This document shows positions 10,206 to 21,434 of a DNA stretch of 64,000 nucleotides, piece by piece. The position numbers and the translations under genes are program-made. Each line of letters opens with the position of its first letter. The first letter of the stretch is position 1. The notes under the pieces are model-generated. The model was not told where the DNA came from, made no database searches, and saw only the letters and a program-made list of their open reading frames with translations. Source of the stretch: Plantago major (Eukaryota > Streptophyta > Magnoliopsida > Lamiales > Plantaginaceae). The stretch is from contig CM048839.1 of NCBI GenBank assembly GCA_026545765.1, positions 65,707,187-65,771,186 on the forward strand, given 5' to 3'.

Positions 10206-10734
10206 TGCAAACTATACAAGAATCGTGAATGTTTCCTTTGATGACTCGAGCCCTATGCCCGTAAGAATATCTCGCAGGTAACATGGTGTTATTGACACAA
10301 CGCCGACTCTTCTACAAATGGGAACGCCTGCACTATGACTCGTCACGATCAAAGTGAAAGAACCCATGATGTGGGCAATGTTGTGCCAACATCCCCTTGT
10401 GCAATGTCGACTAACATCCGCTCAACATCCTGCATTTCCACTCGCTGATGAAGAACAAGTCGATTCCCACGGAGACCGAGGTCAATCGATAATGCCTCGC
10501 ATTAATGCAGACCTACGCACTCGACTCATGTAAGGATCCCGCCCCACTGCAGAAAGATCATCCCATTTCCTGTAATCGGAAATCCGTGAGGAGGACACCG
10601 AGGGGAAACACGCAAAAAACTACAAGGAGACACTCAGACTTCAAAACGTCACTCTTTGTTCAAGCCATGATAGGAACCTTGAGATGAGTATAATTGGTGA
10701 ATCATTGGGGCTCCAGACACAATGTAAACAGATG

Positions 10735-10985
10735 GCCTCTTTATCTCTCAAGAGAAATATGCCAAGAATCTTATCACAAAATTTGGTCTGGAAAATGCCA
10801 AACCTTGCAGCACTCCCATGGCTACTACTCTGAAACTCAGCAAAACTGATGTTGGGGACGATGTTGACCCAACATTGTATAGATCAATGATTGGAAGTCT
10901 CTTATATCTCTCAGCCACCGAATTCGACATCATGTTCTCTTTGTGTATGTGCTGTATCAATCCAAACCCACAACATCTCATTTAA
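10735..10985 (+). mobile_element. Reverse transcriptase segment of pol (fossil)
   Basis: Carries ISQEKYAKNLITKFG, CSTPMATTLKLSK and YRSMIGSLLYLSA, the well-known stretches from the C-terminal part of copia reverse transcriptase leading into RNase H. Upstream, 10206-10734 is strongly decayed and I recognise little in it. Confidence 0.85.
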
Positions 10986-10999
10986 TCATTGTCAAAAGA

Positions 11000-11480
11000 A
11001 ACATTAGATATATATCGAACCGTGAATCTTGGATTATGGTATGCATGTGATTCAAACACTAACTGGGGATTTAGTGATTCCGATTGGTTGGTGACTTAGA
11101 TGATCGAAAATCAACTAGCGGAGGTTGTTTTTATCTTCGACCAAATCTTGTGTCATGGTATAGTAAGAAACAAAATTGTGTGTCTCTCTCAACCGCTGAA
11201 TCAATATGTAGTTGCCGGAGTTGTGTCTCAACTAATTTGGCTGAACAATATGTTGCATGAATACGGGTTCCAAAGTGACACTCTTGATGTTTTGTGATAA
11301 CTTATGCCACTCATATTTCCAAGAATCCACCAACACTCACGCACTCAAGCATATAGACATTCGACACCATTTTCTTAGAGACTTGGTCACCAAACAAATT
11401 ATCGACATACAACACATTGATACCACAAATAAGTTAGACATTTTCACAAAGCCTCTCGATAAGGAGAGATTCTTCGCTTG
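11000..11480 (+). mobile_element. RNase H region of pol (fossil)
   Basis: Shows WGFSDSDW (near 11065), LIWLNNMLHEYGF, then ALKHIDIRHHFLRDLV and LDIFTKPLDK. These are the classic closing motifs of copia RNase H; TKPL typically marks the end of pol. The region is broken. Confidence 0.85.
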
Positions 11481-12914
11481 AGAAGGTCTCTCGGACTAAG
11501 CACTATTTGATGTGATTTGTTGCAAGCAATCGACATAACATCACTACCAACATTAACTTCGTGTTTATCTAGTGATGTCCTTTGTTGTTTAGTTTTTTAT
11601 TTTTTTTTCATCGTGTTCGTCTGCTTCCGCATCGTCTATGGCTTTCGGTTTGTAGCTTGCTGGGTGATTCTTAGGGTTTGAAAGGCTATTTGAAACCAAG
11701 GTTGAAAGGGATCGAGTCTCCGTGTGTTTGCTTTTGTAAAACCCATTTTGCTGCTATTATTTGACTGCACTGACTCGCACTCGATGTTGCCTCTGTCCTT
11801 TATGCTTAATAAATCTAATGAATTATGATAAAAGGGCTCAAGTGTTTCCGCCGAGGATCGTGTTGAGCGTGTTTCAAATACTATCCAGATATCGACGCGG
11901 CCAATATGTCATATGTCGTGAGGGTTGATGGCCTGTACTAGAAACCGACACGCACAAAAGTGCCGATTCTCGTAATGCTGTTGGTTCACTTTCTGAGCAC
12001 CAAATTACCCAATGTCGTTAAATGAGTGATTTTATGCCATGAGACATGTGTTTGCCGAACTCCGTGATAGTTTTAGCTTTGAGCGATTCATACGTGTTCC
12101 AACTATTCGATACGGTTCACGGCCTCATAGTCACCCCACTCAAACTTATCCTAATTGTTCAATTTATTTTTCGAGGCATTGCGAGTGTGTTTCTTTGGTA
12201 TTCTCTTCTTTCTCGCCTTTGCCCGCAAAGATCGGTGTTAATCGAATCGCATCTTGAGACTTGGTTTCGGGTCGATTTACATTAAGAGTGGTCCGATTTC
12301 CGATGTTGTCATCAATTTTGAGCCAACATTCGTGACAACATCGATCGTGCTTAAAGGACTTCCGCCTTTTCGTGTTTTTGTGTGCTCTATATTTTTTAAA
12401 TGTGTTTTTGGGTCCGAGGGGAGTACTTGTCTACTTGTCTTACATCCGTTTTTGGGAATCTGTTAGGTGTCTTACTCATACTTGATCTTGATTTGTTTCC
12501 TAAACCAAAAATGTACCTCCCTAAGTTGAGTATTGAAAATCTTCTTCATGATTGACCTAATCGATACGGTTTTCATTTGCTTTCCTTAATCTCATATTAA
12601 TAGTTGTGTACAGATCTTAGTTTGTGCTTTGATATATATGTTTATGATCTATGAAGCAAACCAAACCAAAAACACAATCCTCCAACCATATTAACCATAT
12701 TACTCCCTCTCATTAGCCCATTTCTCCACCACTCATTAAAACTGCCGCCCACCTAAACCACAATCATTACATCCAAAAACCAAAAAGTAGTTTTTTTTAC
12801 TACTCCCAAGCCGCAGTTAAAACAAAAACTCCTCACCTTCCACACACTATTCACATGTCACTCAAACAAATTCCTCTCCGCCATCCTCCTTCATCTCGCA
12901 CTCACTAACTGACA
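11481..12914 (+). other. Spacer between pol and the extra 3' coding region
   Basis: About 1.4 kb without a recognisable coding region. The last 250 bases (about 12660-12914) are rich in A and C with CT-rich runs and read like an untranslated leader just before the ATG at 12915. How a downstream frame was expressed cannot be told from here; read-through or a spliced RNA is known for some Sirevirus 3' regions. Confidence 0.5.
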
Positions 12915-14615
12915 ATGTCTTCTCCAACAAAACCCGTCTTGCCCGGATTTTCGTTGCAAACAGCAGAGGGGGAGCAAGCATACCCTCTCCCCATCCGTGC
13001 GGAACCGGCCGATTTCGAGATTCCTGTCTACGAGCTAAGTGAGGGATCAGAAGAGGGTGTTGAAAATCCCCATCTCCAAAGATCAAACCACCGCCTCCAT
13101 CTCCAACATCACCTACTCAACCTGAAAACCCCCAAACCGAGTCTTCACCATCAAACCCTTCTCAATTTGCTGCAGAAACCCTTGTTAATTTGGGAAATGT
13201 GCCAGTCGACCTGCCAGAGGATCTAAGGGATGATGATGAAAGCCCAATAGGGGTAGAAAAAGATATTCCCATGGAGGATGCTGGGAAAGGTGTTGAACAA
13301 ACTGAAGTTCAACATGCTGATCTGGGAGAAAACCCCCAAAACCCTTCATCTGTTGAGAAGGATGATGCAACAAGTCGACAAAATAGGGAAAAGGCTATCG
13401 ATAGCCCGAATGGTGATGAGAATCGCATCAAAGATGCAATCAACATGTTGAGAAGCCCGCAAACGAGCCTACCATCGAATCATTGTCGGAAGATTGGAAG
13501 TCGATGACTCGAGAAAACGCTATGAATGTAGATGAGGATGTTGTTTCAACATCGGCTACTCATGATAATAACAATGAAGTAAATGATGAAAGCTCTGATG
13601 ATCTGGAGGATTATGAGCCAGAAATAGAAGATAACTCAATGGATGAGTCAATGATTGATGAAGAAGATCTGAGCAATGCCGATGAAAGCTCGATGACTCA
13701 AGACTATGAGGTCAAGCAGGAAGAATCAAGATGAATCACTGACGATGAGGATGTCATTCTTGGAGAAGATCGATTGAAGAACCTCGAGGTAAATGATCTA
13801 CCCTCCGCACTGCTTATGTAGATGTTTCTGATTGGGATGAAGATGCAGTCTCTCATTTATTCTATGCTGACAAGAAATTAGAAAAATATGAGAAAATCAA
13901 AAATAATGCAATGGATGTAGAGAAGGTAATCAAAGAGGAATAATTTGAAGAGTATAACTTAGTTTCATACCGATTTAAAAGGAACCTCTATCATGTCATA
14001 CTCAATATACGCTTTGTTCCTAAATCATCAAAGAATTCTATACACATTTATCCGAGAATTTTGGTATCAAGGGTATGGTAAACATCACTATGTGTATCTT
14101 AGGGTTGATGAGGTTGAGACCCCGTGGAGGTGACTATGGATGAGATTGTTAGAGCTAACCGCAGAAAACTACAATCTTGGCCTAGTGGGACTTTGGACTT
14201 GAAATATTGTTGTTCTCTAGTTTCTGCTTGCCAGATCTCGCTTGTACAACCGGGTCGCCATCTTCCAACAACAACAAGCTCACCAAGAGGCAAATGTTGT
14301 TTCACAGATTAAAATGGGTTACAATGTCAATCTGGGAGAAAGGATTCTGAATCACCTAGAGAATTCCAAGAATATAGGGATCAGAGGCCATTTGATTCTT
14401 CCTTCCACCATCTTTTCAGTCCTCCAGTTGCAGGGTATTGAGGTCAAAGTTAATGATGTTTATCATTCCAACTTCAAATCCATCACAGTCACCAAGCAAC
14501 TGCTGGAAACACATGACAGATCTCGTGATCTCCCATGGTGGATCTTGAAGTTCCCGTGTACATGGATGTGGAGGAGAATATTCCTCTTCCTGTGCAATGC
14601 CGATGCACCGTAAAG
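12915..14615 (+). mobile_element. Extra 3' coding region of the Sirevirus-like element (fossil)
   Basis: Starts at ATG 12915 (MSSPTKPVLPGFSLQTAEGE). The first part is rich in Pro, Glu and Asp. Around 13500-13730 there is a very acidic, low-complexity stretch with repeated DES/DEED words. From about 13960 a more folded-looking segment appears (LYHVILNIRF, later HLILPSTIFSVLQLQG and VNDVYHSNFKS). The place downstream of pol and before the purine tracts is where SIRE/Maximus-type Sireviruses carry an env-like frame. However, I see no signal peptide, membrane anchor or cysteine pattern of an envelope protein. It may instead be a plant transposon-protein type domain like the remnant at 393-1739. 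Function unknown; broken. Confidence 0.55.
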
Positions 14616-14799
14616 TTCTATGGTCACGTCAACGCCCAATGTCGGGCTCTACATGTCGTTCAACATTGATCCCTAGCATTGAAACTCTTTCTCGCACGAT
14701 CCGAATCGATCAGACAAGCCGATTTTGGAGCAAATCAAAGGACTTGATGAGCAGATCTCTAACAATCAAGTTCGTAATTAGTATCTTTTATTTCCTCAC

Positions 14800-15029
14800 A
14801 AAAGGGGAGAATAGATACTTAAAACTTTTAAGTTTGTTTCAAATCAACAATTTCTATTCATTTGGGTCCAGAATATGTCAATACTCTAGAAATTATCTTA
14901 GTCATCGATTAAGGGGAGATTAACTTAGCTATCCGATTAAGGGGAGATTAGCTCTTAAGTTGTTCTTAGTTATGTTTCTACTAACCTCTTGTTTTGTTTT
15001 GTGATGAAAGACTAAGATTAAGGGGAGAT
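14800..15029 (+). repeat. Repeated polypurine tracts before the 3' LTR
   Basis: AAGGGGAGA occurs at 14802-14810, 14911-14919, 14939-14947 and 15020-15028. The last copy abuts the 3' LTR start at 15030 and is the functional tract by position. The three inner copies share the context GATTAAGGGGAGATTA in part. Multiplied purine tracts are a known Sirevirus hallmark. Confidence 0.85.
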
Positions 15030-15820
15030 TGAAAGTGCAAGACGATTTTTATTTTGATAATCTTGTCTTTCAATAATCGGGCCAAGTTTGTGTTTGTTGT
15101 TGTTTATGAAGTCAAGACTAACAATGTTGTATAACATTGTGACAGGATAGAATTCAATGCCGCATAACATCAAGATATAACATTGCAAATACATCAAGAA
15201 CAAAGCACATCGACAGAAACTTGATCGAAGTATTCACTAATCTAACAAGAGATGATTTAAGGAAAAGAACAACTTCAGGTGAAAGCAGAAGGAATATATT
15301 TTATGTAGAATCAAAATATTGAAAATTCCTTCTATGCGATATTGAAGAAAACAAGAAAAGGAAATTGCCTTTCGCCGAGATTCTATCATTTCGCCGAGAT
15401 CCTATTGCTTCGAATCGATGGAAGTCGCCGATATATCAAGTATATATACAAGGACTCACCAGCAATCGCACGCCTTCTTTGTTGTCTATTAAGATTTTAT
15501 TAAAGAGTTTAGGCTATTTGTTTTCGCTAGCTTTGGAGTTTGTCTAAGAGTATTCATTGTTGAATAACTCTTTCAAACATCGACCTAGAATAACTTTTAC
15601 CGTTAGTTTTCAGTATTAGTTTTTGTTTAATCAATCATCCGTGATTGTATTAAACCTAGTTGATTAGATCTACTTTTCCCGCCAAGAGATATTTTGCCTA
15701 AAGGCATGGCCAACATATTTATATATTGTCGGCTTGGTAATGTACATTGTTCAACAACATTGTCGCAACATTGTCTGCTGATCTTGTTCCAAGTACCAAC
15801 CGGGATCCTACATTCTAACA
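15030..15820 (+). repeat. 3' LTR of the copia element
   Basis: A 791-bp LTR from TGAAAGTGCAA to TTCTAACA, homologous to 6009-6859. TATA-like box at 15441-15448. The differences from the 5' copy are scattered short substitutions and indels, several of them CG in this copy against TG in the other. Confidence 0.9.
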
Positions 15821-15825
15821 CATTT
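15821..15825. repeat. Right 5-bp target duplication (CATTT) of the copia element
   Basis: Identical to 6004-6008 and directly after the final CA of the 3' LTR. Confidence 0.9.
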
Positions 15826-17608
15826 TTGCATACTACTTTTTTGCGCCTTATATATGACCCATATGCTTATATCCCTTTTTTTGTCAATTTTTGGTAGTGT
15901 CTGCTTATCGAAAGTCCGCACTTTTAAAGTGCGTTCGGTATACACGCCATCTACCCTCACGGTCATATAGCTTTAAGGGCCACACCGATATAGGTAGTAT
16001 CCAAACGTGCTCAACACGACTAACGGTGGTAACTAGTACCATAGATCCACCAGACTTCTTATTATTTATTTTTAGAGAACGGAAAACCTAACACAATCTT
16101 TCTCAATACAAGTGGTGCACATAAACCTCCTCCCCAAACCCGTTTTTGAACGGTTTGGCATAAGTAAATAAGAATGTAAAACATGTCGTCATACTTAACT
16201 AACACGTAGTACTCATGAGAATGATGAGGCCCAAACAAGGAGTTTGCACTTCCAAAAAATCGCACAAGATCTAATGCCTGTGATCATTGCATTTTTCATT
16301 TTTCCTCTCTAAGCATGCTCATGTGCTTTTGGACTACAGATTAGAATGACTTTCTATTAACAATGTAAACGAACTTAGCAAACTTAAACATGCAAACTGC
16401 TAATTGTCGAGAATAAATCAAAACAAAAGCATTAAATGTGTTTAGTACATTCAATAGACGCCGACTTGGGAGTCGATTTGTAGACACAAGAGAAAATCAC
16501 ATAAACGAAAAAGACACAAAAAAATAAAAAGACACTATACGCATACAAATTTATGGATAAGTACAAGAAAGCTACCTCCTCCCAAACCTAGAGTCAAGAT
16601 GGTCCTCACCAGAAAGAAAAAGTCAAACTGCATTTCAAACATGTGGTTGTTGTTATCCATTATCGAACGGGAACAAATCCTTTCATCCTTCCGGCCTAAT
16701 TCAAATGATTTGGAAGCCATCCTTAGCTCCTCTTCCTGCTTTCATGATTCCCCAAACTAAAATAAAGTAAATAAAAACTAAAATAAAACTAAGGGAATCG
16801 GGAAAGTAAAACGAAGAATCGGATCAAAACTCCCTTAGTCTAAGTGCATTGTGGCTCAGAGGGCTAACATATCCTGAACGTGATGGCTACTGAGTAGCAA
16901 AAGTAAGTGGCAGAAGCATCTTCAAGAATCTCGCCTTCAGACACCTTTACGCACTTCCATCAACCTCAAGAGTAAACGAAGTCGATTGTGTGTCGCTGAA
17001 GAGTACGGCAATTCAAGTTTACAACTATCTCATCACCAGAACTCTTCGGCTCAACCGACTCAATGGGATCTCCGTGGAGGAGTAGTAAAACGGGAGGTCC
17101 ATCTTCCGTAATCGGGGAAATCTACAACGAAAGAGTCTGCTATCTCAATCCATCGTAGTCAATGACCCCGCAGTCGACTAAAACTCCATTGTTCAGCAGC
17201 GCCTTCCAATGCTCCATTGAACATCCTCATGCAAAGTTGTTGATTCATAAGGTAAACCCTTCTTCATTTGCCTTAGGAGAATAAACACTCCATCTTCAAA
17301 TGCCGCCAAGAATTTTACATCGCCATACCCATCAAACTTGGTAGTAAATCAGTAGTAGTATTCGGTTTACCCAATAATCCATTGCTTCTTCATCTAAATT
17401 TTTATGCAAGGTTTTTCGCATAGAACAAATGACCAAGTATCTCCATAGTCTCTCCATCTTTGAACACTCCTAAGGACTAACCTCAAGACAAGAGACAAAT
17501 ACAAGGAGCGTAATCCACAAGAACACAAAATCAAAAAGGAAAACAAGAACATGAACATAACTAATATACAATCGAAAATTACAATTCAAACTTAACAAAG
17601 GAGTTATG
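15826..17608 (-). mobile_element. Internal region of the gypsy element
   Basis: About 1.8 kb that belongs to the outer minus-strand element. I recognise no protein domain. Minus-strand purine tracts resembling the gypsy polypurine tract occur near 16120-16138 and 16571-16588. A short perfect inverted repeat (GCACTTT, one base, AAAGTGC) lies at 15918-15932. The part 16850-17450 has a base composition closer to coding DNA on the minus strand, and could be a decayed gag-like segment. That is a guess from composition only. Confidence 0.55.
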
Positions 17609-17626
17609 TCCCCGCAAAGAACGCCA
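17609..17626 (-). other. Primer binding site of the gypsy element
   Basis: The minus strand reads TGGCGTTCTTTGCGGGGA. Compared with the Tat/Athila-type site TGGCGCCGTTGCCGGGGA it keeps both ends (TGGCG and CGGGGA) and differs in the middle. It lies five bases inside the 5' LTR end. Confidence 0.75.
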
Positions 17627-17631
17627 AAACT

Positions 17632-19075
17632 TGATGTGTCAAATCGTAGTTTTAAATTTTTAAGAGCTAAGAGTTAATTCTCAACACTACTTAAAACTAG
17701 TAGTAGCTAAGTTAACCCCAACGCCGGTCTCGAGGGACTTAACTAGGGAGTTCGAGTTTAACAAATAGAAACAATATAGAAAGCAAGAAAAGTTTGTTTG
17801 CTTCTGCAGCATAATGACAATCAAACTAACTATGATGCAATGGAAATAGAAATGCATTATCTCGACGAGATTGATATACAAGGGGAATTATGGTGTGGTG
17901 ATGTATAACAAGCTAGCTAGTAGGAAACATGCAACAATATATATATTGTCGATTTATTTAATCAATATTGTGATTAGTGAAGGCCAATTCCACTAAGTCA
18001 CAATTAACATGTAATGTAGTTGTCACTGCTTGGAACAAACCAATGATTAAGCCACACAAAGTGTTTTAGGAAAGTACTAGTCGCTTAATCTACCGGTGAT
18101 TTTGAGTAGAAAACATCAAACAGATAACTACATACGAAATGCTCGCAACGAACCAATGGATTCAATGCATTTTAAGGCATTTTGGTTAGAAGAACAAAGC
18201 TTAAATCCATCAAGATTTTACGAAGAAACATCGTAACGACACGTATACATTTAATCTAAACAAAGACGGAGTAAATCGCAACATCTACATATTGAATACA
18301 TGAACCCTAACTAGCATGCGTTGTATCCATCACCACCCCATAACTGGGTGCTTAGCTACTCATGACATGCATAGACATAATCAATATTGTATATAAACAC
18401 GCAATAAAAATATGATATACTAATTACCGTATTCTAGAATGATACGTATCGCTACCGTAGATTTGTCACTTAACTCTAGGTAAACACCAAGATGATTGAA
18501 TCCAATTGCAAAGTATAATCAATATAAACTCCTAACGGGTGAACAATCGTCGGATTACACTAAGGAAAATCATCGAAACTAGGTCTAGCTTGAGAGCAAA
18601 GTTCAATCTTGATAATCAAATGAATTATGAAAGTAATAATGTTGTTTTTAACTAAAAAGAAAGGAAGAAAACCTAATTAGGAAAGAATCGCGTAAATCAC
18701 GCGCAGAAGGGTTTGAGAAAGTCAAGGCCCGCCATCTTTCCTACTGGGCGTCCCGCCATGGAAGGAAGTCATGGACGCCAAGATTAAACTCATGGACGCC
18801 AAAATTCCATCTGATGGCGTCTCCGCTGCCAACTTCACGCCCGCCAAAACTTCGAATTTTCGCCATGGACGCCAACCTTGGAAAATGGCGTCATAACTCT
18901 TCCTAAGAAATGACGATTTTGCCCTTTTGTCCTTCTTGCTCAATTTTGCTCCTTTTAACTTCAAATCTTGCTTTTGCTTCCCCGCTTCACTTCTAGCAAC
19001 CATACGAAGCATCGCGCCCATATCTTCCATATGTATGTAAATCACATCATTTTTTGCTCTTCAATTAGCCTTGCT
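17632..19075 (-). repeat. Right (5') LTR of the gypsy element, cut by the N gap
   Basis: Plus-strand start TGATGTGTCAAATC at 17632. It aligns with the three blocks of the left LTR but has neither the Mutator-like element nor the solo copia LTR, so it serves as the empty-site reference for both. About 1444 bp are present; by comparison with the left copy some 140 bp are missing at the outer end, where the assembly gap begins. The motif ATGGACGCCAA and its reverse-complement-like partner ATGGCGTC recur at 18735-18895. Confidence 0.85.
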
Positions 19076-19175
19076 NNNNNNNNNNNNNNNNNNNNNNNNN
19101 NNNNNNNNNNNNNNNNNNNNNNNNNNNNNNNNNNNNNNNNNNNNNNNNNNNNNNNNNNNNNNNNNNNNNNNNNNN
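19076..19175. other. Assembly gap of 100 N
   Basis: Exactly 100 N, the conventional placeholder for a gap of unknown size. It hides the junction between the gypsy LTR and the satellite. Confidence 1.
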
Positions 19176-21434
19176 AATAGAGTTATTCGGTTGTTGTTTA
19201 TTCAATTCCTTTTGTGTTTTGTTTAACTCTCAAGTAGAGTTTTTCGTTCGTTATTTTATCACCCCTCAGGTGCGTTGTTTAAATCTCAGATTGTCTTCTC
19301 CGTTTGTAATTATCCCACTCCTTTATTGTGTTGTTTAACTCTCGAGTAGAATTTTACATTTGTTGTTTATCCCACTCCTTATGTGTGTGGTTTAACACAA
19401 GTAGAGTTCTTCGTTTGTTATACTCTTACTCTTCTATGCAGTATTTAAATCTCGAATAGACTTCTTCGTTTGACATTATCCCACTCCTTTAGTGTGTTGT
19501 TTAACTCTCAACTAGAGTTATTCGTTTGTTGTTCATCCCTCTCCAAAGTGTGTTGTTTATATCGCTTAAATAGAGTTGTTCCTTTTGTTGTTTATTCAAT
19601 TCCTTTTGTATTTTGTTTAACCCTCAAAGAGTTTTTCGTTCGTTTTTATATCACCCCTCTGTTGTGTTGTTTAAATCTCACATTGACTTCCCGCTTGTAA
19701 TTATCCCTCCTTTATTGTGTTGTTTAACTGGTAGAATTTTACATTTATTGTTTAACCCACTCATTATGTGTGTGGTTTAACACTCATGTAGAGTTCTTCG
19801 TTTGTTATACTGTTACTCCTTCAGTGCATTGTTTAAATCTCGAATAGACTTCTTCGTTTGACATTATCCCACTCCTTTAGTGTGTTGTTTAACTCCCAAG
19901 TAGAGTTATTCGTTTGTTGTTCAACCCCCTCCAAAGTGTCTTGTTTTTATCTCTCAAGTAGAGTTGTTGGTTTGTTGTTTATTCAACTCCTTTTGTGTTT
20001 TGTTTAACTCTCAAGTAGAGTTCATCGTTCATTATTTTATTACTCCTCTTGTGTGTTGTTTAAATCTCAAAATTGACTTCTCCGTTTGTAATTATCACAC
20101 TTCTTTCTTGTTTTGTTTAACTCTAGATTAGAATTTTACATTTGTTGTTTACCCACTCATTATGTGTGTGGTTTAACACTCAAGTTGAGTTCTTCGTTTA
20201 TTATACTCTTACTCCTTCTGTGCATTGTTTAAATCTCGAATAGACTTCTTCGTTTGACATTATCCCACTCCTTTAGTGTGTTGTTTAACTCTCAAGTAGA
20301 GTTATTCGTTTGTTGTTTATCCCTCTCCAAAGTGTGTTGTTTATATCGCTCAAATAGAGTTGTTCGTTTTGTTGTTTATTCAAATCCTTTTGTATTTTGT
20401 TTAACCCTCAAAGAGAGTTTTTCGTTCGTTATTGTATCACCCCTCTGGTGTGTTGTCTAAATCTCAGATTGACTGCCCCGTTTGTAATAATCCCACTCCT
20501 TTATTGTGTTGTTTAACTCTCGAGTAGAATTTTACATTTATTGTTTAACCCACTCATTATGTGTGTGGTTTAACACTCATGTGGAGTTCTTCGTTTATTA
20601 TACTCTTCCTCCTTCCGTGCATTGTTTAAATCTCGAATAGACTTCTTCATTCGACATTATCCCACTCCTTTAGTGTGTTGTTTAACTCTCAAGTAGAGTT
20701 ATTCGTTTGTTGTTCATCCCTCTCCAAAGTGTGTTGTTTTTATCTCTCAAGTAGAGTTGTTGGTTTGTTGTTTATTCAACTCCATTTAGATTTTGTTTAA
20801 CTCTCAGGTAGAGTTCTTCGTTCGTTATTTTATTACTCCTCTTGTGTGTTGTTTAAATTTCAAATTGACTTCACCGTTTGTAATTATCTCACTTCTTTAT
20901 TGTTTTGTTTAACTCTAGACTAGAATTTTACATTTGTTGTTTAACCCACTCATTATGTGTGTGGTTAACACACAAGTAGAGTTCTTCGTTTGTTATACTC
21001 TTACTCTTCTATGCAGTATTTAAATCTCGAATAGACTTCTTCGTTTGACATTATCCCACTCCTTTAGTGTGTTGTTTAACTCTCAAGTAGAGTTATTCGT
21101 TTGTTGTTCATCCCTCTCCAAAGTGTCGTGTTTATATCGTTCAAATAGAGTTGTTCGTTTGTTGTTTATTCAATTCCTTTTGTGTTTTGTTTAACTCTCA
21201 AGTAGAGTTTTTCGTTCGTTATTTTATCACCCCTCAGGTGCGTTGTTTAAATCTCAGATTGTCTTCTCCGTTTGTAATTATCCCACTCCTTTATTGTGTT
21301 GTTTAACTCTCGAGTAGAATTTTACATTTGTTGTTTATCCCACTCCTTATGTGTGTGGTTTAACACACAAGTAGAGTTCTTCGTTTGTTATACTCTTACT
21401 CTTCTATGCAGTATTTAAATCTCGAATAGACTTC

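Larger units (their letters stand above)
6009..15820 (+). mobile_element. Full-length Ty1-copia element, Sirevirus-like, 9.8 kb (fossil)
   Basis: Structure in order: 5' LTR 6009-6859, Met-tRNA primer site 6862-6874, gag from 6914 with a zinc knuckle at 7972-8013, protease-type segment around 9075-9310, integrase around 9390-10200, reverse transcriptase around 10735-10985, RNase H around 11000-11480, a 1.4-kb spacer, an extra coding region from 12915 to about 14615, repeated polypurine tracts 14800-15029 and 3' LTR 15030-15820. Integrase before reverse transcriptase is the Ty1-copia order. Large size, an extra 3' (env-like position) region and multiplied purine tracts are Sirevirus traits. It is bounded by an exact CATTT duplication. 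It is broken throughout, with well over a dozen breaks, and cannot be active. The two LTRs differ at roughly nine positions per hundred by eye, indels included. That suggests a few million years, with large error if some differences are sequencing noise. Confidence 0.9.
1740..19075 (-). mobile_element. Nested Ty3-gypsy element, Tat/Athila-like, apparently non-autonomous (fossil)
   Basis: This is the outer element, read on the minus strand. Its 5' LTR is on the right (17632 to beyond 19075) and its 3' LTR on the left (1740-5530). LTR ends read TGATAAG...ACACATCA on the minus strand. Next to the 5' LTR is a primer site like the TGGCG...GGGGA type used by Tat and Athila elements. Next to the 3' LTR is a purine tract in the plant gypsy context (GACAAGCAAGGG, then GGTTTGGGGAG). 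Without younger inserts the LTR is about 1.59 kb and the internal region about 2.3 kb (5531-6008 plus 15826-17631). I recognise no gag-pol in that internal DNA, which suggests a LARD-like non-autonomous element or a heavily reduced one. Three later elements are inserted in it. The right end runs into the N gap, so its target duplication cannot be checked. The bases before the left end are CTACT. Confidence 0.8.

Noticed and set aside
12039-12466. Overlapping plus-strand frames of about 70-80 codons in the copia spacer
   Set aside because: They overlap in different frames, match no domain I know and have no supporting context.
18722-19045. 107-codon minus-strand open frame
   Set aside because: It lies wholly inside the right gypsy LTR across the GGCGTC motif cluster, and the left LTR copy does not keep it.
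1-19075. A host protein-coding gene
   Set aside because: Every coding-like segment I could identify belongs to a transposable element. No exon-intron structure of a host gene is visible.
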